Of a DNA stretch of 64,000 nucleotides, positions 48,076-60,416 are shown piece by piece. The stretch's first letter is position 1. The number at the start of each line of letters is the position of its first letter. The DNA is from Climacium dendroides (Eukaryota > Streptophyta > Bryopsida > Hypnales > Climaciaceae), in contig OX467088.1 of NCBI GenBank assembly GCA_950106755.1, positions 19,514,001 to 19,578,000 of the forward strand. Direction: 5' to 3'. The notes beneath the pieces were generated by a model. It saw only the letters and a list, made by a program, of their open reading frames with translations. It did no database searches and was not told the origin of the DNA. Position numbers and translations under genes: made by a program.

Positions 48076-51000
48076 TGTAGACACTTCAACCACTTTTACA
48101 TTATTCACTAAAATTAAACATGAATAAAAAGTAACAAGAGTGTTGAGGTTTGTCTGAGGAGACCTCAAGCTCTCTTATAGACACTTCAACCACTTTTACA
48201 TTATTCACTAAAATTAAACATGAATAAAAAGTAACATGTGTGTTGAGGTGTGTCTGCGGAGACCTCAAGCCCCCCCTCACACACTTCAACCACTTTTACA
48301 TTATTCACTGAAATTAAACAAGAATAAAAAATAACAAGTGTGTTGAGTTGTATCTAAGGAGACCTCAAGCCCCCCTACAAACACTTCAACTACTTTTACA
48401 TTATTCACTGAAATTCAACAAGAATAAAAAGTAACAAGAGTGTTGAGGTTTGTCTGAGGAGACCTCAAGCTCCCCTGTAGACACTTCAACCACTTTTACA
48501 TTATTCACTAAAATTAAACATGAATAAAAAGCAACAAGTGTGTTGAGGTGTGTATGAGGAGACCTCAAGCACCCCTCCATACACTTCAACCACTTTTACA
48601 TTATTCACTGAAATTAAACAAGAATAAAAAGAAAAAGTGTGTTGAGGTGTGCGTGAGGAGACCTCAAGCCCCCCTACAAACACTTCAACTACTTTTACAT
48701 TATTCACTGAAATTAAACAAGAATAAAAAGTAACAAAAATGTTGAGGTTTGTCTGAGGAGACCTCAAGCTACCCTGTAGACAATTCAACCACTTTTACAT
48801 TATTCACTTAGATTAAACATGAATAAAAAATAACAAGTGTGTTGAGTTGTGTCTAAAAAGACCTCAAGCACCTCTACACACACTTCAACCACTTTTACAT
48901 TATTCACTGAAATTAAACAAGAATAAAAAGTAACAAGTGTCTTGACGTTTTTGAGGAGACATCAAGCTCCCCTATAGATAGTTCAACCACTTTTACATTA
49001 TTCACTGAAATTAAACAAGAATAAAAAGTAACAAGTGAATTGAGGTGTGTCTGAGGAGACCTCAAGCCCCCTCGATACAGTTCAACCACGTTTTCATTAT
49101 TCATTGAAATTAAACATGAATAAAAAGTAACAAGAGTGTTGAGGTTTGTCTGAGGAGACCTCAAGCTCCCTTGTAGACACTTCAACCACTTTTACATTAT
49201 TCACTAAAATTAAACATGAATAAAAAGTAACATGTGTGTTGAGGTGTGTCTAAGGAGACCTCAAGCCCCCCTTCACACACTTCAACTACTTTTACATTAT
49301 TCACTGAAATTCAACAAGAATAAAAAGTCACAGCAGTGTTGAGGTTTGTCTGAGGAGACCTCAAGCTCCCCTGTAGACACTTCAACCACTTTTACATTAT
49401 TCACTAAAATTAAACATGAATAAAAACTAACGAATTTCTTGAAGTGTGCATAAGGAGACCTCAAGCACCCCTACACACACTTCAACCACTTTTACATTAT
49501 TCATTGAAATCAAACAAGAATAAAAAGTAACAAGTGTCTTCAGGTGTGTCTGAGGGGACCTCAAGCCCCCCTTCACACATTTCATCCACTTTTACATTAC
49601 TCACTGAAATTAAACAAGAATAAAAAGAAAAAAGTGTGTTGAGGTGTGTGTGAGGAGACCTGAAGCACCCCTACAAACACTTCAACTACTTTTATATTAT
49701 TCATTGAAATTAAACAAGAATAAAAAGTAACAAGAATGTTGAGGTTTGTTTGAGGAGACCTCAAGCTCCCCTGTAGACACTTCAACCACTTTTACATTAT
49801 TTACTAAAATTGAACATGAATAAAAACTAACGAGTTTCTTGAAGTGTGCATAAGGAGACCCCAAGCACCCCTACACACACTTCAACCACTTTTACATTAT
49901 TCATTGAAATCAAACAAGAATAAAAAGTAACTAGTGTATTGAGGTGTGTCTGAGGGGTCCTCAAGCCCCCCTTCACACATTTCATCCACTTTTACATTAT
50001 TCACTGAAATTAAACAAGAATAAAAAGAAAAATGTGTGTTGAGGTGTGTGAGGAGACCTGAAGCACCCCTACAAACACTTCAACTACTTTTATATTATTC
50101 ACTGAAATTAAACAAGAATAAAAAGTAACAAGAATGTTGAGGTTTGTTTGAGGAGACCTCAAGCTCCCCTGTAGACACTTCAACCACTTTTACATTATTT
50201 ACTAAAATTGAACATGAATAAAAAGTAACAAGAGTGTTGAAGTTTGTCTGAGGAGACCTCAAGCTCCCCTGTAGACACTTCAACCACTTTTACATTATTC
50301 ACTAAAATTAAACATGAATAAAAAGTAACATGTGTGTTGAGGGGTGTCTGAGGAGACCTCAAGCCCCCCTCTATAAAGTTCAACCATTTTTACATTATTC
50401 ATTGAATTTAAACAAGAATAAAAAGTAACAAGTGTGTTGAGGTGTGTCTGAGGAGACGTCAAGCCCTTTCTGGGCTCTTTAACCACTTTTACATTATTCA
50501 CTAAAATCACACAAGAATAAAAAGTAACAAGTGTTTTCAGGTGTGTATGAAGAGCCCTCAAGCACCCCTACACACACTTCAACTACTTTTATATTATTCA
50601 TTGAAATTAAACAAGAATAAAAAGTAACAAGTGTGTTGAGTTGTGTCTAAGGAGACCTCAAGCCCCACTTCACATACTTCAACCACTTTTACATTATTCA
50701 CTGAAATTAAACTTGAATATAAAATAACAAGTGTGTTGAGGTGTGTCGGAGGAGACCTCAAGCCCTCCTCCATAAAGTTCAACCATTTTTACATTATTCA
50801 CTGAAATTAAACAAGAATAAAAAGTTACAAGTGTGTTGAGGTGTGTGTGAGGGGACCTCAAGCACCCCTACAAACACTTCAACCACTTTTACATTATTCA
50901 CTAAAATTAAACAAGAATAAAAAGTAACAAGTGTGTTGAGTTGTGTCTAAGGAGACCTCAAGCCCCACTTCACATACTTCAACCACTTTTACATTATTTA

Positions 51001-52026
51001 CTGAAATTAAACAAGAATAAAAAGTAACAAGTGTGTTGAGTTGTGTCTAAGGAGACCTCAAGCCCCACTTCACATACTTCAACCACTTTTACATTATTCA
51101 CTGAAATTAATCAAGAATAAAAAGTAACAAGTGTGTTAAGGTGTGTCTGAGGAGACCTCAAGCCCTCCTCCATAAAGTTCAACCATTTTTACATTATTTA
51201 CTGAAATTAATCAAGAATAAAAAGTAACAAGTGTATTGTGGTGTGTCTGAGGAGACCTCAAGCTCCCCTATAGACACTTCAACCACTTTTACATTATTCA
51301 CTGAAATTAATCAAGAATAAAAAGTAACAAGTGTGATGAGGTGTGTCTGAGGAGACCTCAAGCCCCCCTCCACACACTTCAACTACTTTTACATTATTGA
51401 CTGAAATTAAATAAGAATAAAAAGTAACAAGTGTATTGAAGTGTGTCTGAGGAGACCTCAAGCCCCCCATCACACACTTTAACCACTTTTACATTATTCA
51501 CTAAAATTAAACAAGTATAAAAAGTAAGAAGTGTGTTGAGGTGTGTCTAAGGAGACGTCAAGCCCTTTCTGGGCACTGTAACCACTTTTATATTTTCAAT
51601 TAAATTAAACAAGTATAAGAAGTAAGAAGTGTGTTGAGGTGTGTCTAAGGAGACCTCAAGTACCCCTACACACACTTGAATCACTTTTACATTATTCACT
51701 GAAATTAAACTAGAATAAAAAGTAACAAGTGTGTTGAGCTGTGTCTGAGGAGACCGCAAGCCCACCACCATAAAATTCAACCATTTTTACATTATTCACT
51801 GAAATTAAACAAGAATAAAAAGTAAAAAGTGTCTTGAGGTGTGCATGCGGAGACCTCAGGCACCCCTACACACACTTCAACCACTTTTACATTATTCATT
51901 GAAATTAAACAAGAATAAAAAGTAACAAGTGTGTTGAGGTGTGTCTGAGGAGACCTCAAGCCCCCCTGTAGACACTTCAACTACTTTTACATTATTCACT
52001 GAAATTAAACATGAATAAAAAGTAAC
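48076..52026 (+). repeat. Satellite block D, continuation of the array right of the transposon
   Basis: About 39 monomers of ~100 bp in the same orientation as block C. They are of the GAGGAGACCTCAAGCxCCCC subtype also found in the last monomers before 24761. Segmental duplication is visible: 49431-49800 and 49831-50190 share a rare AACTAACGA(A/G)TTTCTTGAAG monomer 400 bp apart. A CCCCACTTCACATACTTC monomer recurs near 50660, 50960 and 51060. The array fades at about 52026 (AAAAAGTAACAGTCTC). Confidence 0.95.
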
Positions 52027-54578
52027 AGTCTCTATAACTATGTCAATAGAGTCTATATTTGGTTGCATAGGTTTCATATTAGATTTAATTTAAACAATGC
52101 TTTTGTTGGAGAAGACATTTACAATTATTGGTGGTTCAATAAAACAATATGATTTGCCATCTTTGGAGGTTCTTGTACGACATGGTAAGGATATATTGGC
52201 ACATCTACATGGAATTATTTGAGCATTGTTGAAAGATAGACATTATACCTTGGACTTTTCCATCTTCCTTGGATTCCTTGCCAAAGACATTGGGAAACAT
52301 CACTTGGGCACATAATGTGATTCTGCAACTTCAATTCTAATCAAAGCTCATCATAAGAAATCAAGTTTTGCAAGTTTAAATAGTCACAAAATTTTGTCTT
52401 CCATGTGGTTCCTCTTTCAATTTTTATCCTATTTTGCAATGTAGGTTCTTATTCAAATTGCATAATCTTTGGAACGGCACAAGGCATGATTGAATGCAAT
52501 CTTATCACATTGAGTTGTCTTCTTCTAATGCTAAGGTTTATAACCTTAAGTACTCAACCTAACAGTTAGTAAGATTATATTTGAAAATTTTTGATAAATA
52601 TTTGAAACTCCTCCAACATATCTATTTCATTGATTCATGTATAGTACAAAATGTTTGACTACTTATTTAGCTTGGGGCAAATAGAGATAAAAATGTGAAA
52701 TACATTTTAGAAGGTTGATTCTTATGCCTCAAAGGCAAATTGGATTGAATTCTTGCAGTGTTGTGTAGTTGAATATTCTTTTGTAACAATATGAATAGGA
52801 AAAATGGGTAGGAGGAACTTTCTTACCTTCATTGATAGATTGTTTAGTTTGTAAACAAGAATTCTTTGCTTTCAAGTCACAATGGGCTACTAAGTGGATG
52901 GAAAGGACATTTGGAGACTTGTGAACTTCCATTTACTAAAGCCCATCGCTAAAATTGATGTATCCTAACCTTTTCATCCATGTAGAGATAGTGAAGTACT
53001 ATTGTGTGAACACCACTATTTGTAAATGTGAATTTTTGTGTAGAATTCTATAAAAAGTAAAAACTAGATATCATGCAAGTGTCTATGAAAAGATTAGAGA
53101 AAGAGTTTGATTCTATACTTGTAGATGTCATTTGTTTTGAAAGAATGGTACAAAATTTTTGTACTTGTTTACAAATCTAAAGATATATTTTATAAGGATA
53201 GTTGAGGATATACCTGAGAAGGTGAAAATCTTGAATTCTAAATTCCAGTGATATTTTGCAACCTTCTCTAAACCACTCTCAACTCAATCTTGGTTGAGTT
53301 AGGTGAATCCTTGGCCTTTAATTGGTAAAGGGTAATGCTAGGTTCAAATCCTCCCAAAGATGTACTAAAATTTGGAGTTTAGTTTCAAAAATTGATGTCT
53401 TTCAAAGAAGAAGATTGTAGCCTTTGCAAATTTGAAGGAAAGTAGTCTTTAAAAATTTGATATTAGAGGAAATGAACTTGGAGATTTTGATAAAGAAAGG
53501 ATGGAATTGGTGCCTTTGGAAAAAACCCAACTTTTTCTACAAGGAGGAAAATAACCAAGGGCCAAGGCAGCTTCAAAAACTTTTCAAACATTGGTTGACT
53601 TACCTTGAACATATGCATATTACCTCCAAAAAGTTGTATCTGAAAATGAAGTATCAATCTTGTAATTAAATTTTTTTTCTAAAATTCTAAATAATTAGTC
53701 CAAAAAAATCAATAATTTTCAAAAATCTAAAATTCTAGTGATTATTATTTTTTTATAAACCTAGCTACAAGCCATGACAATAGCTAGAGACCTAAAGACA
53801 AAGAAAAAGAAATGGTCGGAGTTTAGTTTTGTAAAGAAGCATGAAAGGTTATCCTAACAATGTAATGATCAAACTTAAAAGTATCTGATTTATAAATTAA
53901 TCATTTAATTAATTTAAGTATATTTTAAATATAAATTATTTTAAAAATTTCTATAAACTTTAAATTTTTAAATGCAATAGATTTAATTTAGCACTAATTT
54001 TTTTATTGTTTACTGGCTACTTCTATTTCTAAAAAAGACCCAATGTATATTTCCTTTGTAAAATACAAAGAAGACATGAGTCTTTTTCAAGAACAAAGGT
54101 AGTATCAAACTATCAATAGTATATATAAACACATGGAAGATATTGTTTTTTTGAAAAATGCACCTATTCGACCAACCCTTTTTTCTTTTAAATTTTGAGA
54201 AAGTGCCAAGATGGCAATCACTTAATTTTTGGTGAAGCATTGTATTTCTACATCCATCCATCTTTTGAACAAAAAACACTTTTCAATCATATTCATGCAT
54301 TTTTTCATCCAAATTTGGTGACTTCATCCACATTTTTTTTTATAGAATTGGGAAATCTTTGATGAAAAAAGATTTTTTTTGGTGAAAATTAGAAATTTAT
54401 TTTGAAATGGTACAATTTGGGGGGAAAAAAAAATAGGATGACCCAAAATCAACCCCAATTGAGCTCAATTGTAACTAGTCAAGTGAGATTTCATTCATCC
54501 GATTCACTGAGTGGCCATTTCAGCAATGTCTGAAGCTAGCGGTGTTTGAAAGTCAGGATTTGCAGCGAAGGCCTGGCT
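52027..54578. other. AT-rich intergenic DNA
   Basis: No gene is recognised. Long T/A runs dominate 53.6-54.45 kb. Some stretches (52.1-53.2 kb) read like worn-out retroelement sequence but no domain can be named. The last ~100 bp are GC-richer and probably promoter of the YceD-type gene. Confidence 0.45.
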
Positions 54579-57500
54579 ATGGCGACCACCCTGCTTCATG
54601 GACATCTTCTGCCTACCAAACCATGTAAACTTCTTCAATTCTCCACCACAGAAAACAAAAAACCAAACCTCCTGTTGCACATTTACATTGATTTCGAAAA
54701 ACTCGCCGTTGACGATTGCGCGCGAAGACAGTTGTTGGTAAATTAAAAACGAGAATTGATTTGTTGACCACTTGAGATTTTCTGCTTGCAGGGGGGGTGT
54801 ATGGAATTTTTGGGGAAAGGCGAGCCATAAACCGGCCCTGGCGTCCCAATTTTGAACAAATTGTGTGCACAGTTGGGAAGCATCCACCAGAGGTTCGAAG
54901 AGTTCTTACCAATCACCTTCTTGTGAATTTCTTTTATGTAGTATCTTGAATTCTGTTTATTTAACCAGCAATAGATCAAGGATTCATGGTATTAAATGCG
55001 TAATTCGAGTATTGTTCAAATCAGTAATGACATTGGACACAAGAAAGTCGCTAATTGATGTTCTCAAACCTGCTACAATAGATTTTGAAACCCAATCTTC
55101 TTGTGAATTTCTTTATGATTTTCTTTCTTGTAGTATCTTGAATTCTGTGTACCAGTATTAGACCAAGGATCCATGGTATCATAATGAGTATTCGAGTGTT
55201 GTTCAAAATAGTAATGAAAATCGGGTACAAGAAAATCCCCTGTTTGACTCACTCAAACCTGCTTGAAAGATTTGAGACCTAATTTGGGATTCTTTGCACT
55301 TGGGGATTAACGATCTGCTATTGAACATTTTTGTTTGCTTGTTTTGCAATCTGCGTTTGCAGCCACTCAAGGATTTTGCACATCTTGAAGGAAAGCCAAG
55401 GAAAGTGCCGAAGGTGATCAAGAAGAAGAATAAAAAGACTGGGCTGCCTGTTTTGATTACAGTCAACAGGAGTGATAGTAAGTGGAGCGATGCATGGAAC
55501 ACAGAGCAAGCCACGACGTTGAAAGACCTGGATCTTGAAGCGATTTCTACAGATTCTAGTTTCCAGGGACCGGGGAAAATCCCGAAAGACATTGTGCATG
55601 TGGAGCTGGCCGTGCAGAAGGTAAGTAAAGCCGTTTGCATTCAACTACACTGATTTCTTATGTTAGTGAGGGCGCAAAATTAGTGTCACTGCAATCTTTT
55701 CTTTTTGTGGACATGAGTACAATTCATTTATATTTCAGCGTGCATTAATTTTTAAAAGTAGGACTTTGGAGTGTTAGTTCCTCAAGCTCTCTCCTGCGGC
55801 AATCAGTGTATTACAAATCAATGTACTCTTTATGTTACTACTCTTTAGAACCCCTACATGACCTAGGATTCATGGTTTTTGAAAATGTCCAATTTGATTG
55901 ATCATGTTGTGGAAAGTCAATAATTCGGATGGAGCTAATTTTATGTCAGTGCTGAACATTTCATGTGTTGGGTCCGAAAATATATAAAATTGGACAAAAG
56001 ATAGTCCCATATGAACTTTTCATATGAACTGCTTAAAATATATTGACTCCCGGTTTCGGCTTCTTGGTCCTTAGGTTTCGACCCGTATAAGTCGAAGGAG
56101 ACTTTCTCATCGGTTCTCATCGTGTTAGTCATCTATCATGTATAAGTATAAAAATACAATAAACCGAATGTAAAGCAATCCTTTAGGGCCAAAAAACATG
56201 TCTTCGGGTTTATCTGTCACCCTGCAACAATACGTACAATCCTTTGAAGTAGGTTTGAAGCTGAAGAGGTTAATTTTGAGGTTCTGGTGGGTGTGTTTCA
56301 TGCATTTGGGTCCTTCTCAATAATCAGATGGAGAACTATTTTCTGAGTATTCACGCACGGCAATTGGTGTGATTGGGGGGAGGACAGAGTGGGTGGGGAT
56401 TTTTCGTTCAAGCACAAGTGCACTCAACAGCGCAACAACAATGCAACCGTTGTTTTAAAAAATATTCCTCTCCGGTAAGTCCTCACACCAGGTGTATGCT
56501 CTCTGCACGTAGTGAATGGGAACGTTAGCCATTTTAGATTAATCTGACAACTCCTTAACGACATGCTTGTTGAACTCGTTGTTGTCACATTTGGATCCAA
56601 CTTCTTGGGCCGTACAGAGTGTGATTGTGAGTATTGAGCTGGGCATGTGATATTTAGAAAAGGTGATATTAAAGAGATTTAGGTGTATGTATAATAATGA
56701 GTTTGGAGTTTAGACTTTACAGCTTTTGGTTCCTTGCTGTTGAAGTACAACATTTTTACCCATGGGAAATAGAAAATTCAGTTGCCACGTGATTTTTTCT
56801 CAGGTTGATTGCCACTTTCTTTTTTGCAGTTGAATGGATCATTTCAAGCATGGTTGACGCCGACACAAGACATGTTTATGCATCCGCAAGGAAAAAGTGA
56901 AGAGAATGGTGATCCAACTGTAAGTTGCGGATTCCAAACACATAATGCTAAGTCCAGTTTTCAAGGCAGATTCGTCACCATTGCATTGGATAGTCAGAAA
57001 AGTGTTATAACTCATAATGCATATCCTCTTTGTACACCCTTAGATCTGCGAATAGTGCAGAGACGAACATTTGTGATGAACTATTAGACTTGGCGTGATG
57101 TCCCACAATACTCTCGAGCCTCCCCACTCTCAAGCATTATTGTGTCCATAATTTAACCCATTTGGTACATGGAGGAGTTGCTCATGAGATTGAATTTAGA
57201 TATTTTGTTTTTTCAGGTTGTGTATTTTCCACTCGGGGAGGAAGTTGCTGACCTGACGGGAATGGTGCGAGACACCATCAGACTCAGTTACACACCCAAG
57301 GTGACAAGACAACAACGTAATTCAATTCCACATGGCAGTTAGTTACTCTTCAATATTGAGAAGCATTCATGAACTATCCTATTTTAGCGACCCAAAATTC
57401 GTGTGACCAAAACAACTTTTCTTATGGAAATCAGTTCAATTCAATAACATTTCAGTCTGCACTAATTTCAAAAAGTGAGACTTTGGTAAATTAGTGCCAC

Positions 57501-57833
57501 ATTCACTAACAGGAAATATCACTGTTGTAGTAAAGTTGGATTTACGATTCTTCAGATATTTTTGAGCAATCGGTTCAGCAATGCCTGGTCTCTAATGAAG
57601 TGAGATATGCAGGCAATCTGCTCTGAGGAGTGTGATAAACTTGGACCCCGGACATGGGAGGGTAAGCTGCACACTATCTCTGTCTATTTGAATGACATAT
57701 TTCTTTTAAATTTCATTTTTTTGAGATTGACATGCTTTGCTGGGTTTGGTGGTTTGCAGTGGGCAGTGGGTCAGAGCGGCGAGTGGTGGACAGTAGATGG
57801 TTGCCGTTACTGAAGGCCAAGCAAAACCTGTGA
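54579..57833 (+). CDS. YceD/DUF177-family protein, probably chloroplast
   Basis: Predicted exons: 54579-54624, 54792-54892, 55363-55620, 56830-56919, 57217-57300, 57613-57661 and 57760-57833; 233 residues, all phases agree. The first exon (MATTLLHGHLLPTKP) suits the beginning of a transit peptide. The core contains a basic stretch (KVPKVIKKKNKK), an acidic middle, then IPKDIVHVELAVQKLNGSF and VVYFPLGEEVADLTGMVRDT, ending SYTPKAICSEECDKLGP. This matches the C-terminal half of YceD/DUF177, including the VRD(T)I and ICxEECxxLGP motifs. The usual Cys of the first motif (CxRC) is absent. Bacterial YceD is encoded beside rpmF. Plant DUF177A supports plastid 23S rRNA accumulation, so a role in plastid ribosomes is inferred. 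The first two exons, particularly the weak GTTCGA donor at 54893, are uncertain. Confidence 0.75.
54917..55290 (+). repeat. ~185-bp tandem duplication in intron 2 of the YceD-type gene
   Basis: Both copies begin CTTCTTGTGAATTTCTTT and share GTAGTATCTTGAATTCTGT, AAGGATxCATGGTAT, GAGT(A/G)TTGTTCAAA and CTCAAACCTGCT. Copy 2 starts near 55097 and has a small insertion. Divergence is about 15%. Confidence 0.8.
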
Positions 57834-59021
57834 AGCTCTTTAGAGTGGTGCTCTGGCATTGTAGTGTCATTTTTATTATTCTCTTTCTATGTAGAAGATT
57901 TTTGGTACTGGATGAAATGCTTTGTTAACCCCAAAAGGACCGAGCACATTTTGGTCAGAAATTGTCAAAAACAGCCACTGTTTAGGTTAGTGAGAAAAAA
58001 ATGAAAATTGATTATTTTAATAAGATTCAAGTGAACAAATTTGTACTAGACTACTATGGGAATGTATGAAAAATTTCAGAAAATTTGACCACAAGGGTTG
58101 AAAGACTAGTGTTTGAAGTTAGAAGAAAAAGTTTTTTTTCCAACCTTGCATGATAGGGTTAGTAGACTAAATTTTTGCATTGCACATGATATTTTTTTGG
58201 ATAGTTGCATCGTAATTAGTTACGTATTTGACAAATTTCAAAAGTACAAGAGGAGATTTGCACATGTTGTTCAATTTGCCTAAAAAATTTAGGGTAGTAT
58301 AACTTTTGACCTAGACATCTAATTAGAAAATATATACATATTCCCACCCAAGGTGTAAATGTTTATAGTAAACTTGCCAATTACCGCATAGACAAAATTC
58401 AAATCCTTCTCCACATAAATATAGAGACTTGCATGTTTTGAAATTTGGCATGAATATTAATTGTCATGTTAAGATTCACCTTCAAAAAACAAAATGAAAA
58501 AAGATTTTTTCTTACAAATTGTAGTGCAATTTAAAGGTGATGCACTTGAAATCTAGTCAAAAATTCCTTGCGTCCTTTCACCGCACACTATGCAGTCATT
58601 GGTTGGTGATACAAAATTTTGTTCCCATCACAATTGAATTGATGAACCATACGGTTACTATGTGGTAATTAGCAACAATTGTTGTGCAATTCTTGGATGT
58701 GCATGGTGAATGGCCAATTTACTCTACACCTTGTGTCAAAATTTCATGAACATCTAACCAAAATTAACTTTGTGTGCAACTACTTGGGATTTTGTGCATA
58801 TTTTGAATAATCACTAAGCCCTTTGGAGGTTAATGCAAAGAATTGAGTCTTGCTAGCTTGCATCCTTTGACAAAAGGTACTTTGGTAGAGAAAAACCTTG
58901 TTCTATCATTATTGGTGGAAATTTTTCAATTCTATCATACATCTCATTAAAAATTATCTTTCAAAAATTCATCACGTATATTTTATAATTTATTATACAT
59001 GAGGGTCAGATTTAAATAAGG

Positions 59022-59101
59022 AAGTGCCAAAATTGAATTTCCACATTAAATTGAGAAGTCATGTCTTCTCAAATCAATCACAAAATGACATGTGGCACTT
59101 T
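59022..59101. repeat. Short dispersed repeat (MITE-like), copy 2
   Basis: 80 bp with complementary ends AAGTGCCA and TGGCACTT. The interior TTGAATTTCCACATTAAATT and ATCAATCACAAAATGACA matches the copy at 3051-3127. No target duplication is certain. Confidence 0.6.
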
Positions 59102-59604
59102 TAAAGAAAAATTACTTAGTTTATACTAAATCTACTTGTCACATGGGATAATGAGATCATTTTAAAATGATTGTAGGACAATATAATCAAAGTTAGAAAT
59201 CAGTAAAATGGTTGCCTTTCCCTCATGCAATGGATGAATGAATTTAAATTGCTCTTCACATATCAACAAAAGAATATCAAAAGCAATATCAATTGAAGTT
59301 GTAATTTTCAACAAAGCATAAGTTTGTTATGAATTTATAAAGTATGTTGCCTAAGTACTCTAAAAGAGTCATTAGATTCCATTTTAACCTTATTTTCCAC
59401 AAATGATCAATCAAATTCATTCTTTCAAACCATGAATCCATAACCAGTTGTTGACTATTCAATGCTAATGTGACACTCTCCCATTGGCAACTTGTTACCA
59501 TTGCCATTACAAGTTGCAACTCATAACCATCTTTCCTTTCAACTTGCTTTCTACACCATTGGATCATGAAGATCAAAGGTTGTGATTGAAGAATGTACAA
59601 CCGG

Positions 59605-59651
59605 TTATGTATTAGATAACCGATGCGGCTCATCGGTTATCTAATACATAA
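59605..59651. repeat. Perfect 21-bp inverted repeat with 5-base loop
   Basis: TTATGTATTAGATAACCGATG (21 bases, split here only by description) at 59605-59625 is followed by CGGCT and its exact complement at 59631-59651. No T run follows. It lies about 770 bp beyond the stop codon of the TPR gene. It may be a foldback element or a structured 3' element. Confidence 0.85.
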
Positions 59652-60416
59652 TCCATCAGAGGGGTTTAGGAGATGTATACAACAAATCTCTTAACAAGCG
59701 ATGATTGGATTCCCTTAGTAAATCAATTCTTTCAAGCTAGCAGTCCAATCTCCAAACTCCAATAAAACAATGTATCTAAACGCCAGCCAGCCAAACTTAA
59801 CCTAGCAATCAGTGCCATGGTCTCCCTGGTTTCCCAGAACACACAATTACCCAGACTGGCCAGTCCGAATTGAGCGTCTGTACGGCCCTGGTATGAGATT
59901 AGATCAAATTTCCAAGAATACACAAGACAACGCCTTTGACATATGAAAGTTTCTAAGACTTCTCTAAACAAAATGAGCCTACAAACCCTACAGTCACCTA
60001 GAAAATCCCATAGTCACGCATTCGCCTTGGTCAAGGAGCTAAGGAAGGTTCAAAATCTCATAACATCCACAAATTTCGATTTGAAATGAGCAGATCGGTC
60101 ATAGTTAATGTTACAAATGGTTCGCAAAAATTACGAAATCAAATCCTAATTTCCTTAAACTGGGCCAATTCGACCCACCCTTCCAAATACACTAGCCAGG
60201 TAACCTCAATTAGATGAAGTACGCATTGGTTCACAAATATACAAGCTAAAGCGCATACAGAGATCGCGCACTTCGAAGAAAGCACTAAAATGTTAAAAGC
60301 TCTGTTTATGTAACCTCGTCCTCACTTGTGAATCTTCACACAAGCAAATGGTGAACTTAGTTTCACCTGATATTAGAGATCCAATGACAGAAGTATGTTT
60401 CTTCGATCCCTGGACT

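Larger units (their letters stand above)
57834..60416. other. Intergenic DNA between convergent genes
   Basis: AT-rich without recognisable genes. The YceD-type gene (+) and the TPR gene (-) both end here, so it holds two 3' UTRs. Two small structures are listed separately (59022-59101 and 59605-59651). Confidence 0.5.

Noticed and set aside
52027..54578. LTR retrotransposon
   Set aside because: I looked for paired long terminal repeats and reverse transcriptase motifs and found none that can be supported.
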